The notes under the pieces: generated by a model
Told to the model about the DNA's origin: nothing
Databases searched by the model: none
The model's input: the letters and a program-made list of their open reading frames with translations, nothing else
DNA from: CAZOMR01 sp964580655
Lineage (GTDB): Bacteria > RBG-13-61-14 > CAZOMR01
Length of the DNA: 17,524 bases
Assembly: GCA_964580655.1 (NCBI GenBank)
Contig: CAZOMR010000037.1
Coordinates: 1-17,524 of the forward strand
Reading direction: 5' to 3'
Part shown: positions 1 to 6,098 of the stretch, piece after piece
How positions within the stretch are numbered: the first letter of the stretch is position 1
Layout of the letters: every line of letters begins with the position of its first letter
Position numbers and translations under genes: made by a program

Positions 1-78
1 AGGAATTCTGGGAGCAAAAAGCCGCCAACGGCTAAAACCCCCTTTGATGTCGCAGACCCGAGCGCAGGCGGAAGCCGG
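1..78. other. Left edge: possible tail of an upstream gene, then spacer
   Basis: This edge has no complete gene. Two + strand frames could be the end of a gene cut by the window. One, at 3-35, reads EFWEQKAANG and then stops at TAA. The other, at 1-90, reads through to a TGA at 88-90. The shorter frame has the more protein-like composition, but ten codons cannot decide it. An inverted repeat AGCCG-ccaa-CGGCT lies at 20-33. Confidence 0.25.
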
Positions 79-108
79 TTGACGGACTGAATCCGGGTGG
101 GCTATAAT
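79..108 (+). promoter_or_regulatory. Sigma70-type promoter of the lipoprotein/ECF operon
   Basis: The -35 box TTGACG (79-84) and a perfect -10 box TATAAT (103-108) are separated by 18 bases. Transcription would start near 115, leaving a leader of about 17 bases that carries the purine-rich ribosome site GGGAGACGAGG (119-129) before the ATG at 132. This is the best basal promoter for the three genes that follow. It looks like a housekeeping promoter rather than an ECF-type one, so autoregulation by the encoded sigma factor is not visible here. Confidence 0.6.
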
Positions 109-131
109 TGTTATGAAAAGGGAGACGAGGA

Positions 132-884
132 ATGAAAAATAAGGCACTGGCGGTTCTGGCATTGGGGATCATCATCGGGCTTCTCTCGGGTTGCGAGAAG
201 AAGCCCCCAGGGGTGGTGCCGGAGCAAGTGGAAGCGGAGCTTGCCGCGGCCAGGGCCGCTTACGAGGAGTTGTTAAAGCTGAGCCCTCCGACCACACTCA
301 CATTTCATTACCGGTCCTATATGAAGCAGGCGGAAGATGCACTTGAGGCCGGAGATTTTGAGGATGCGCTTGAGTTTGCGCGCAAGGCCAAAGAACAGGC
401 GGAGCTGGCCCGGGACGCTCGCATCCAGCAGTTGGATGAAGTCAGGTCCGAGCTGGATGAGATCAAGTCCGAGATAGAGTCCCTTTTCCTGCCTCAGTTG
501 CGCTTGATCAATACTTACTGGGATGCGATTGATTTTGTCAAGGCCGCGGATTACGAGAATGCAAAGCCCTTGACAGAGAAACTGAGAATGGATATAGCGG
601 CGGAGAAAAAGCTGTCCTACATTGAACAGAAAACCCTTATTGTATCTGCGCCGGAGGAATACATCCGGCGTTGGGGAAATGTCCGGATGTACAAGGAGAT
701 CACGCCTGATGGCAAGCTAAGGGAGATCGTAGGCACTGTCCATCCGGAGACAGAGGTTCTCTGCATCCGGATTGAGCTGTTTTCAAGAGACAAGACATTT
801 TATCTTGTGGAAGTTCCCGGAACCGGGGTGCAGGGCTGGATGGCAGAGCAATATGTGGCTCCGGACAGGGTCCAGCGAAAGTGA
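132..884 (+). CDS. Lipoprotein with helical DUF4398-like region and SH3-like C-terminus
   Basis: This is a predicted lipoprotein of 250 residues. The N-terminus is a short basic stretch, a hydrophobic segment and a lipobox LLSGC, with Cys21 as the lipidation site and Glu at +2. This suggests transport to the outer membrane if E. coli-like sorting rules apply. Residues about 28-135 are charged, Ala-rich and helical. They include an AGDFEDALEFARKAKEQAE-like stretch typical of DUF4398/TPR-like envelope proteins. Residues about 185-247 look like a bacterial SH3 domain, ending with GWMAEQYV, a common last-strand pattern. Such domains often bind peptidoglycan or other envelope partners. The stop is six bases before the sigma factor start, so the two are probably co-transcribed and translationally coupled. 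A role as envelope sensor or target for the sigma factor is inference. The lipoprotein call is firm; the specific function is unknown. Confidence 0.8.
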   Translation: MKNKALAVLALGIIIGLLSGCEKKPPGVVPEQVEAELAAARAAYEELLKLSPPTTLTFHYRSYMKQAEDALEAGDFEDALEFARKAKEQAELARDARIQQLDEVRSELDEIKSEIESLFLPQLRLINTYWDAIDFVKAADYENAKPLTEKLRMDIAAEKKLSYIEQKTLIVSAPEEYIRRWGNVRMYKEITPDGKLREIVGTVHPETEVLCIRIELFSRDKTFYLVEVPGTGVQGWMAEQYVAPDRVQRK

Positions 885-890
885 AAAAGG

Positions 891-1502
891 GTGAACAGGG
901 GTAAGGAAAAAACGGTTACAGAGAATGACGAAGCTCTTGTGGGACTCATCCGGCAAGGTGATCGCATGGCTTTCGAGGAGCTTGTCCAGCGTTATCAGTC
1001 CAAGGTCTACAGGCTGGTAATGGGAGTGCTCCAGGATCACCAGGATGCAGAAGAGGTTCTCCAGGAGACATTCCTACGAGTGTTCGAAAAGCTCGACAGC
1101 TTTCGAGGGGATTCCACTTTTTCAAGCTGGCTCTACCGTGTAACTCTGAACAGCGCGTTCATGAAGCTCCGGGAGAAGAAGGGATCAACCATGGTGTCTC
1201 TGGAGGACGCGCTTGCGTATATCGAGGATTCGGAACTCTCGAGCAGTCTGAACTGGCCGAGCGGGCCGGATGACGAGCTTATCACCGAAGAGGTTATGAA
1301 GATCATAGGCGAGGCCATGGAAAAGATGCCCGAGGATTTCAGGGTTGTGCTGATCCTGCGGGACATAGAGGGCTTCAGCAACGAGGAGACGGGGGAGATT
1401 CTTGATGTGAGCGTGCCTGCAGTCAAGTCCCGGCTTCATCGGGCACGGCTTTTCTTGCGCAAACGGCTGGACGAATTCTACCGCCAGCATATGCAAGAAT
1501 AG
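891..1502 (+). CDS. ECF-type RNA polymerase sigma factor
   Basis: This is a 203-residue group 4 (extracytoplasmic function) sigma factor, which directs RNA polymerase to stress or envelope-response promoters. Sigma region 2 spans about residues 26-97 (DAEEVLQETFLRVF, then the FSSWLYRV segment that contacts the -10 element). Region 4 spans about 137-192 and has the helix-turn-helix around SNEETGEILDVSVPAVKSRL, which reads the -35 box. The acidic linker between them lacks a region 3, as expected for ECF factors. The start is GTG at 891, seven bases after the lipoprotein stop codon begins to clear, with only AAAAAGG directly before it. Translation probably depends on coupling to the upstream gene. 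No better in-frame start precedes region 2. The anti-sigma gene begins 17 bases downstream. RpoE/SigW-like is as far as the assignment can go. Confidence 0.93.
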   Translation: MNRGKEKTVTENDEALVGLIRQGDRMAFEELVQRYQSKVYRLVMGVLQDHQDAEEVLQETFLRVFEKLDSFRGDSTFSSWLYRVTLNSAFMKLREKKGSTMVSLEDALAYIEDSELSSSLNWPSGPDDELITEEVMKIIGEAMEKMPEDFRVVLILRDIEGFSNEETGEILDVSVPAVKSRLHRARLFLRKRLDEFYRQHMQE

Positions 1503-1519
1503 AGGTAAGGGGGGCGAGC

Positions 1520-1750
1520 ATGGGCTGTAAAGAGGCGTTGGGGCTCTTTCCAGACTATCTGGACGGGTCCCTGGATGCGGACACCTGCCGGAGATTTGAG
1601 GAACACCTTGAGGGCTGTGCCTTTTGCTTAAAGCTTTTCGAGAGCTATCGCAAAGCCATTTCACTGTTTCGTCAGGCCCATCTTCGGGAAATCCCGGTGG
1701 ACCTTTCAGAGCGGCTCCGGGGATTCCTCGCAACACACCTTAAATTCTAG
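1520..1750 (+). CDS. Zinc-finger anti-sigma factor, soluble (zf-HC2/ZAS type)
   Basis: This 76-residue protein is the likely partner that holds the upstream ECF sigma factor inactive. It has the ZAS signature H-x3-C-x2-C (His29, Cys33, Cys36), and Cys3 near the N-terminus completes a probable zinc site. The PDYLDGSLDADTCRRFEEHLEGC stretch is characteristic of the putative zinc-finger family that packs against sigma region 4. Unlike RseA- or RsiW-type anti-sigmas it has no transmembrane segment and stops right after a short C-terminal helix, so it should be cytoplasmic. In known soluble ZAS proteins such as RsrA the zinc thiols sense oxidation. Whether this one does is inference. Cys23 is an additional thiol. 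A strong ribosome site, AGGTAAGGGGGG, lies at about 1502-1513. The gene is probably in one operon with 132-1502. Confidence 0.85.
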   Translation: MGCKEALGLFPDYLDGSLDADTCRRFEEHLEGCAFCLKLFESYRKAISLFRQAHLREIPVDLSERLRGFLATHLKF

Positions 1751-1853
1751 GGGGCTTGTCCTTCTTAAGGAGCATAAGCATCTGCCACTTGCGGGCCTTC
1801 GCTTCTGGGGGGGGTGAAAACCTCACTCTTCGCAAGGCAGGGGAGATAATCGC
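1751..1853 (+). other. Spacer with G8 tract before the SAM hydrolase gene
   Basis: This is a 103-base leader between the anti-sigma gene and the SAM hydrolase gene. It contains a small hairpin, TCCTT-ctt-AAGGA, near its start and a run of eight G (1807-1814), followed by GGTGAAAACC, which can form a GNRA-like mini-hairpin. GGGGAG at about 1841-1846 is the ribosome site. No known riboswitch pattern was recognised, although a SAM-related leader would fit the product. No terminator with a T tract is visible, so read-through from the upstream operon is possible. Confidence 0.3.
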
Positions 1854-2621
1854 ATGAAGCGAAGCAAAGTCATCACACTGACCACTGACTTCGGCCAGCT
1901 TGACAGCTACGTGGGAACCATGAAGGGCGTGATCCTCTCGATTGCGCCTGAAGCGAAGCTCGTGGACATATCCCATCAGGTACCACCCGGAGATATAGAC
2001 GAAGCCGCTTTCCTGCTGAAAGGCGCTGTCCCTTACTTTCCGCCAGGGTCAGTGCACCTCGCAGTGGTAGACCCCGGTGTGGGAACCAGCCGCAGGCCCA
2101 TTATAGTCGCAACCAAAACACAACTCCTCGTGGGCCCGGATAACGGCATCCTCTCCGATTTCCTCCATGACGCGTGCGCATATCACCTGAACAGGGAGGA
2201 ATTCTTTCTGGACAGGACCAGCAACACCTTCCACGGTCGGGATATATTCGCACCTGTGGCCGCACATCTTTGCAGGGGCATCAGGCCGGAAGAAATAGGT
2301 GATCCTGTCCAGGACCCGGTCCGGATCGAGCGAGCGAGCCCGGAGATCAAGAAGAATCGTATCATAGGGAAGGTAATCCATATAGATCGCTTCGGAAACC
2401 TGGTCACAAACATCCCTGAAGAACTCCTTCCGAAAAACCCGGTAATTCGCATAGCTGGAAGGGAGATCCGGGGTCTGGTCTCGGCATATTCGGCCGGCAA
2501 GAAAGCAGGGCCAATAGCCATTATCGGGAGCTTTTGCCTGCTGGAAATATCTGTCCCGAAAGATAACGCCGCAGGCAAGCTCAAGGCCAGGAAGGGACAG
2601 ACTGTTCAGGTGCTGACCTGA
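1854..2621 (+). CDS. SAM hydrolase (SAM hydroxide adenosyltransferase, DUF62)
   Basis: This 255-residue cytoplasmic enzyme belongs to the fluorinase/chlorinase superfamily (DUF62). Family members use an activated water to split S-adenosyl-L-methionine into adenosine and L-methionine. The N-terminal domain starts with the diagnostic TLTTDFGQLDSYVGTMKG. The catalytic Asp-Arg-His triad of the hydrolase branch is intact: Asp73 in VVDPGVGTSRRP, Arg80 seven residues on, and His127 in NTFHGRDIFAP. GPDNG at 94-98 is the other family hallmark. The C-terminal domain starts at about residue 165 and includes DRFGNLVTNI. The Arg and His point to hydrolysis rather than halogenation. The length matches bacterial homologues. 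The start ATG has GGGGAG about eight bases upstream. Its cellular purpose (SAM or methionine balance) is not settled in the family, and the neighbours do not clarify it. Confidence 0.93.
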   Translation: MKRSKVITLTTDFGQLDSYVGTMKGVILSIAPEAKLVDISHQVPPGDIDEAAFLLKGAVPYFPPGSVHLAVVDPGVGTSRRPIIVATKTQLLVGPDNGILSDFLHDACAYHLNREEFFLDRTSNTFHGRDIFAPVAAHLCRGIRPEEIGDPVQDPVRIERASPEIKKNRIIGKVIHIDRFGNLVTNIPEELLPKNPVIRIAGREIRGLVSAYSAGKKAGPIAIIGSFCLLEISVPKDNAAGKLKARKGQTVQVLT

Positions 2622-2638
2622 TAAAAGCCGGGGAATCT

Positions 2639-2667
2639 CTCACCGCAAAGACGCAAAGAGCGCAAAG
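2639..2667. repeat. GCAAAG triple repeat (dispersed-repeat-like)
   Basis: GCAAAG occurs three times, at 2645-2650, 2653-2658 and 2662-2667, giving a quasi-periodic A/G-rich element just after the SAM hydrolase gene. The same kind of CCGCAAAGACGCAAAG string is, to my recollection, frequent between genes in many environmental bacterial genomes. That is memory, not a search result. It lies outside any gene and may mark a repeat-rich spacer. Confidence 0.5.
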
Positions 2668-2689
2668 ATGAAGAGAATTCCTTTAACTT

Positions 2690-2720
2690 TTGAACTCTTG
2701 AACCTTGAAACCTTTGAACC
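2690..2720. repeat. TTGAAC short tandem-like repeat
   Basis: TTGAAC or TTGAAA recurs at 2690, 2698, 2705 and 2714, at steps of 7 to 9 bases. The element sits next to the GCAAAG repeat and the hairpins of the same spacer. It has no coding potential. Degenerate copies of such strings are commonly intergenic; the function is unknown. Confidence 0.5.
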
Positions 2721-2736
2721 CCTCTTGATTGTGCGA

Positions 2737-2784
2737 GGGACTTTAGTCCCGATTCTGCATGAACCGTGCACTTTGACGTTGCAC
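2737..2784. repeat. Two adjacent hairpins, REP-like
   Basis: The first inverted repeat is GGGACT-tt-AGTCCC (2737-2750). The second is GTGCA, a nine-base loop, then TGCAC (2766-2784). GGGACTTTAGTCCC-type palindromes resemble REP elements mobilised by REP-associated tyrosine transposases (RAYT). No such transposase lies in the window. Neither stem is followed by a T tract, so they do not look like intrinsic terminators for the SAM hydrolase gene, although they may protect its mRNA end. Confidence 0.5.
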
Positions 2785-2797
2785 TATCTTAAGATGT

Positions 2798-2826
2798 TTG
2801 ACAGGCGAGTGTTTTTGTCTTATTTT
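2798..2826 (+). promoter_or_regulatory. Promoter close to the GNAT start codon
   Basis: A perfect -35 box TTGACA (2798-2803), a 17-base spacer and TATTTT (2821-2826, four of six matches) form a plausible promoter. The predicted transcription start near 2833 is only about six bases before the ATG at 2839, so the mRNA would be nearly leaderless. No Shine-Dalgarno sequence is present. Confidence 0.5.
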
Positions 2827-2838
2827 TAGAAAAGTTAG

Positions 2839-3357
2839 ATGGCTGAGAAGGGAAAAGTTCGCCGGGCCAGGTTCCGGGATGTGGAAGCGGTTTACGAGGT
2901 TATCCGGGAGAATCCTCGCGAGGTTTTGCCTCGCAGTTTTCAAAACCTTGCACAGAATTTTGACCGGTTTTTCGTTTATGAGCGGGCCGGTGAAGTTCTT
3001 GGTGTGATTTCCTGGCAGGCCATGCCGGTGCTGGACTTGAAAAGGCCTGACTGGACCATAGAGGTGATGAGCTTTTCGGTGCGAAAGGCATACCAGCGCC
3101 AGGGCATAGGCCACGCGCTTCTCACTCGCCTGCTCAAGGAGCTTGAGAATTATGACCCGGACAGAATCCTGGTGCTCACCTTTTACCCGGAATACTTCCG
3201 GAAATTCGGATTCCGCAAAACGAGCAAGGAAAAGCTCTACTCCAAGATATATGTGGGCTGTCTCAACTGCACCAGGTATCGCTCGCCCCTGACCTGCCCG
3301 GAGGTGGCAATGGAGATAATGAAGAAGAGACGAACAAAAGGGGGAAACAAGGGATGA
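2839..3357 (+). CDS. GNAT acetyltransferase, N-acetylglutamate-synthase-like
   Basis: This 172-residue GNAT-fold enzyme is predicted to transfer an acetyl group from acetyl-CoA to an amine. VRRARFRDVEAV forms the first strand and helix. The acetyl-CoA loop is QRQGIG (Gln86 to Gly91), following the strand WTIEVMSFSV. FRKFGFRK near 120-127 is the usual strand 6. The C-terminal stretch, with a K-I-Y/W segment and Cys141, Cys144 and Cys153 (C-x2-C-x8-C, then PEVAM), matches the short single-domain amino-acid N-acetyltransferases annotated as N-acetylglutamate synthases for arginine synthesis. The substrate is therefore a family-based guess. The cysteines could bind a metal. An in-frame TAG directly precedes the ATG, so no longer form is possible. 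The stop overlaps a possible ATG of the M14 peptidase gene (ATGA at 3354-3357), so the two are probably co-transcribed. Confidence 0.82.
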   Translation: MAEKGKVRRARFRDVEAVYEVIRENPREVLPRSFQNLAQNFDRFFVYERAGEVLGVISWQAMPVLDLKRPDWTIEVMSFSVRKAYQRQGIGHALLTRLLKELENYDPDRILVLTFYPEYFRKFGFRKTSKEKLYSKIYVGCLNCTRYRSPLTCPEVAMEIMKKRRTKGGNKG

Positions 3358-3365
3358 AGGCGACG

Positions 3366-3372
3366 AAGGGAG
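3366..3372 (+). promoter_or_regulatory. Ribosome binding site deciding the M14 start
   Basis: AAGGGAG lies eight bases before the ATG at 3381. This favours that codon over the ATG at 3354, which overlaps the preceding stop. The shorter form also begins directly with a basic-hydrophobic signal peptide. Confidence 0.55.
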
Positions 3373-3380
3373 TGAAAACG

Positions 3381-4556
3381 ATGAAAAGGTTATTTTTCTT
3401 GGTTATTGCCGGGATGATTGGTTTCGGCGCGCCAGCCTTGGCCGGGGACAAACTTGACCCGGAGATAAAGAAGTATCAGAAAGAGATGAAGGAGAAGGTT
3501 AAGCAGGAGAAGAAGGATGAGCGGAAGGAGAGGCGTGCGGATTCTAATCGCCGTATCCGGCCTTATCAGACCCTGGATGAGATATACGCGGAGCTGGCTC
3601 AACTTGAGGCCGAGCATCCGGACCTGATGAGTGTAAGCGAATATGGGATGAGTCTTGGAGGCAGGCCGCTCAAGGTGGTCAAGATTTCAGTCGGGGCAGG
3701 CGAGAAGCCGGAGATTCTTTTCAGCGCCAACATTCATGCACAGGAGATGGCCGCGGGCCAGATATGCATGGGCATCATCCGCAAGCTGGTCAAGGATTAC
3801 GGCAATGACTGCCACATCAGCAGGCTTGTAGACGGTGCGGACATTTATGTAATGCCGATTATGAATCCGGACAACATGGAAAAGACCGCGAGAATCCAGG
3901 CCAGATACGGCGTTGCGGGATTTTATCGGAAGAATCAGAACAAGGTGGACCTGAACCGGAATTTCCCTTATCCGCCTGATGCGCCTGAGCGATTAAAAAA
4001 CAGCGCAGGCTCGCCAAAAAAGTGGAGTAGCACCTACCGGGGTCCAAAGCCGCTATCCGAGCCTGAGACCCAGGCCTTTTGCGAATTCGTTGACCAGCAT
4101 AAATTTATTATATCCATGAACTATCACACATCCGGCGGCATGATCATGTATCCTCCCGGGACCTTCCCGGAGCCGGTCCCGGATGAAGAGCTTATGGAGA
4201 AGATGGCCCTGGAATACCAGGCATTTCAGTTCGATCCTTACGATGTGCACCGCGAGTTTCATTTATATCCGACCCTCGGGTCCATGAACGAATATCTTTA
4301 TCATCATTACGGGATTCTAGCCCTGATCGTGGAGGTGGGCAACAATCCGAATAAGCGGGCCATGATCCCCAGGAACGGCAGTCTGTCCCCGATCTTCTGG
4401 ATGTATAATGTGTATTACCTTGATCGGGAAATAGCCAACAACCTGCCAGGGGCTATCAACCTGATTGACTGGGCGATCAGGCTTTATGAGAAGCCGTCAA
4501 TGATAAAGTGGAAGCCGCCGACTGAATTCTGGGTCGGAGAGCCAGCCCTGCAATGA
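3381..4556 (+). CDS. Exported M14 family zinc carboxypeptidase
   Basis: This is a 391-residue metallopeptidase of the carboxypeptidase A (M14) family, which removes C-terminal amino acids from peptides outside the cytoplasm. It has a Sec signal peptide (MKRLFFLVIAGMIGFGAPALA, cleavage near residue 21) and then a highly charged Lys/Glu segment (about 25-55). The catalytic domain starts around YQTLDEIYAELAQL. Zinc ligands are His119 and Glu122 (NIHAQE) and His249 (NYHTSG). Substrate-binding Asn192-Arg193 sits in DLNRNFPY, and catalytic Glu318 in LIVEVGN. All key residues are present, so it should be active. The ATG at 3354 would add nine residues before the signal peptide and is less likely. 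Gene order with the GNAT enzyme suggests one transcript. The role is probably nutrition from peptides or envelope peptide processing. Specificity for C-terminal residue type cannot be read reliably. Confidence 0.9.
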   Translation: MKRLFFLVIAGMIGFGAPALAGDKLDPEIKKYQKEMKEKVKQEKKDERKERRADSNRRIRPYQTLDEIYAELAQLEAEHPDLMSVSEYGMSLGGRPLKVVKISVGAGEKPEILFSANIHAQEMAAGQICMGIIRKLVKDYGNDCHISRLVDGADIYVMPIMNPDNMEKTARIQARYGVAGFYRKNQNKVDLNRNFPYPPDAPERLKNSAGSPKKWSSTYRGPKPLSEPETQAFCEFVDQHKFIISMNYHTSGGMIMYPPGTFPEPVPDEELMEKMALEYQAFQFDPYDVHREFHLYPTLGSMNEYLYHHYGILALIVEVGNNPNKRAMIPRNGSLSPIFWMYNVYYLDREIANNLPGAINLIDWAIRLYEKPSMIKWKPPTEFWVGEPALQ

Positions 4557-4609
4557 GCGAGGGTGAAAGGAGCCATATATCCTTTTTCAAGAGCAAGGAA
4601 ATTTTTGTA

Positions 4610-4639
4610 TTGACAAATAAAGGTTAAATAGTATATAGT
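4610..4639 (+). promoter_or_regulatory. Promoter of the PD40-OmpA/AMIN operon
   Basis: A perfect TTGACA (4610-4615) is followed, after 18 bases, by TATAGT (4634-4639, five of six matches). TATATA at 4632-4637, with a 16-base spacer, is an alternative -10 box. The surrounding DNA is AT-rich, in contrast to the flanking genes. Transcription would start near 4646, giving a leader of about 33 bases that contains AAAGGAGAGG. Confidence 0.65.
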
Positions 4640-4664
4640 TATAAAGGATTATTGTCGCCCAACC

Positions 4665-4674
4665 AAAGGAGAGG
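4665..4674 (+). promoter_or_regulatory. Ribosome binding site deciding the first PD40-OmpA start
   Basis: AAAGGAGAGG sits just upstream of the ATG at 4679. An in-frame TTG at 4652 lies before this site and has no comparable sequence in front. The signal peptide also fits the ATG start. Confidence 0.7.
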
Positions 4675-4678
4675 ACTG

Positions 4679-6064
4679 ATGAGAAGGCGTATTATTTTCC
4701 CATGGGTATTATTTGCAGGCATTATTCTGTTTGTTCCACTCATTTGCTTGGGCCAGATCGCGAATCTGGGAGAGGTGGTTAATTCACCCGCGTCGGATTT
4801 CGCCCCGATAATCTCCCCGGATGGGGACATCCTTTATTTCACATCCAATCGCGACGGGGGAGAGGGGGGCCAGGACATCTGGGTCTCTTCTCGCATAGAC
4901 GGGGTCTGGACAGAACCAGTCAACTTGGGCCCGCCGATCAACGGGGTGGACAATCAGGGGCCGGATGCCTTTGCCTACGATGAAAGAAACATCTTTTTAT
5001 ACCTCACTCTTTGCAACCGGGAGGATGGAGTTGGAGGGTGTGACATCTATGTCAGCGTTTACAGGAATGACGGCACGTGGACCGCTCCCACTAACCTTGA
5101 GGCTCCGGTGAATACGGAGTTTCAGGAGGCTAACGCTACTTTTGACGAGAAGACCCAAACCCTGTTTTTTGCTTCCACGCGTCCCGGAGGCATGGGCACC
5201 GGGACCAAGGCCACATTGGGCGAGACGAGCTATGACATCTGGATGAGCCGGAGAAATCAGGGCGGGAGTTGGGACGAACCGGTGAATCTGGGAGAAAATA
5301 TCAATACCCCCGGGTGGGAGGGAGTGGGATTCTTCCACACTGCAAGTGGATACCTCTATTTCAGTTCGGATGGACATGGTGGAAAAGGAGGCGCGGATAT
5401 ATTCAAGACCAAGAAAACCGGAGAAAACAGATGGAGCGAGCCTGAGCCGCTGGACATGGTCAACAGCCCGGGTAATGATTTTTATATCTCCATCCCGGCA
5501 TCAGGAGACATGGCCTACTTCAGCTCCAACAGGGATGGCGGGTTTGGCAGGGAGGACATCTATGTCGCGCCGGTTAATCTGCTTCTCAATAAGGATGAGC
5601 TCAAGGTCCGGGCATGGGAAATGGCTCGGTTCCCTCCACCTGCTGTCCCGGCAGTGGGAGAATTTGTGGAGACCTTTCAGAAATCCTTCTGCCCCACTGT
5701 GGGGGTAGCCGTAGCCCCCAAACCCAGACCTGGCATCGCATCCGTCATCTACTTCAATTTTGACGATGCGGAGATACTCGCGGATGCCATGCAGACTCTT
5801 GATACCTGGTCAGAATATCTTAAAGCCAATGAGGGGCAAAAGATCGAGATCGGCGGCCACACTTGCAGTCTGGGAGATGAGCTTTATAACCTGGTCTTGA
5901 GCAAAGCCCGGGCCGATGCGGCCAGGCAGTATCTGCTGGACAAGGGAATCAGCGCGGACCGGGTCTCGGTAGCTTACTACGGAGAGGGCAAGCCCGCGGA
6001 GCCCAATGACCCGGTGAAGGGCAATCCCGATAACCGGAGGGTGGAGATTCAATTGCAGGAATAG
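4679..6064 (+). CDS. PD40 beta-propeller protein with variant OmpA-like domain (paralogue 1)
   Basis: This is a 461-residue envelope protein. A signal peptide (MRRRIIFPWVLFAGIILF... ICLG) targets it for export. Residues about 41-300 hold five PD40 (WD40-like) blades with recurring elements such as SPDGDILYFTSNRDGG, GGQDIW and EPVNLG. A Pro-rich linker (about 318-352) leads to a C-terminal OmpA-like domain (about 356-461: IYFNFDDAEI, then LSKARADAARQYL, DNRRVEI). OmpA-like domains anchor proteins to peptidoglycan through an Asp and an Arg 15 residues apart. Here Arg411 is kept, but the Asp position is Cys396 (GGHTCSLG), so binding may differ or be lost. The next gene is a tandem paralogue with the normal Asp. 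This architecture resembles part of PorE of Bacteroidetes type IX secretion, but the TPR part is missing and no other secretion gene is present. Confidence 0.88.
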   Translation: MRRRIIFPWVLFAGIILFVPLICLGQIANLGEVVNSPASDFAPIISPDGDILYFTSNRDGGEGGQDIWVSSRIDGVWTEPVNLGPPINGVDNQGPDAFAYDERNIFLYLTLCNREDGVGGCDIYVSVYRNDGTWTAPTNLEAPVNTEFQEANATFDEKTQTLFFASTRPGGMGTGTKATLGETSYDIWMSRRNQGGSWDEPVNLGENINTPGWEGVGFFHTASGYLYFSSDGHGGKGGADIFKTKKTGENRWSEPEPLDMVNSPGNDFYISIPASGDMAYFSSNRDGGFGREDIYVAPVNLLLNKDELKVRAWEMARFPPPAVPAVGEFVETFQKSFCPTVGVAVAPKPRPGIASVIYFNFDDAEILADAMQTLDTWSEYLKANEGQKIEIGGHTCSLGDELYNLVLSKARADAARQYLLDKGISADRVSVAYYGEGKPAEPNDPVKGNPDNRRVEIQLQE

Positions 6065-6098
6065 TCCCTGGCAAGGCCGATGCCATAAGGAGGGAATC

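Noticed and set aside
16..33. Stem AGCCG/CGGCT with an A tract, a terminator if read on the - strand
   Set aside because: No - strand gene lies to its right to be terminated, and on the + strand no T tract follows.
2639..2720. Periodic repeats as a CRISPR array
   Set aside because: The units are only 6-9 bases, with no 20-40 base repeats or spacers and no cas genes.
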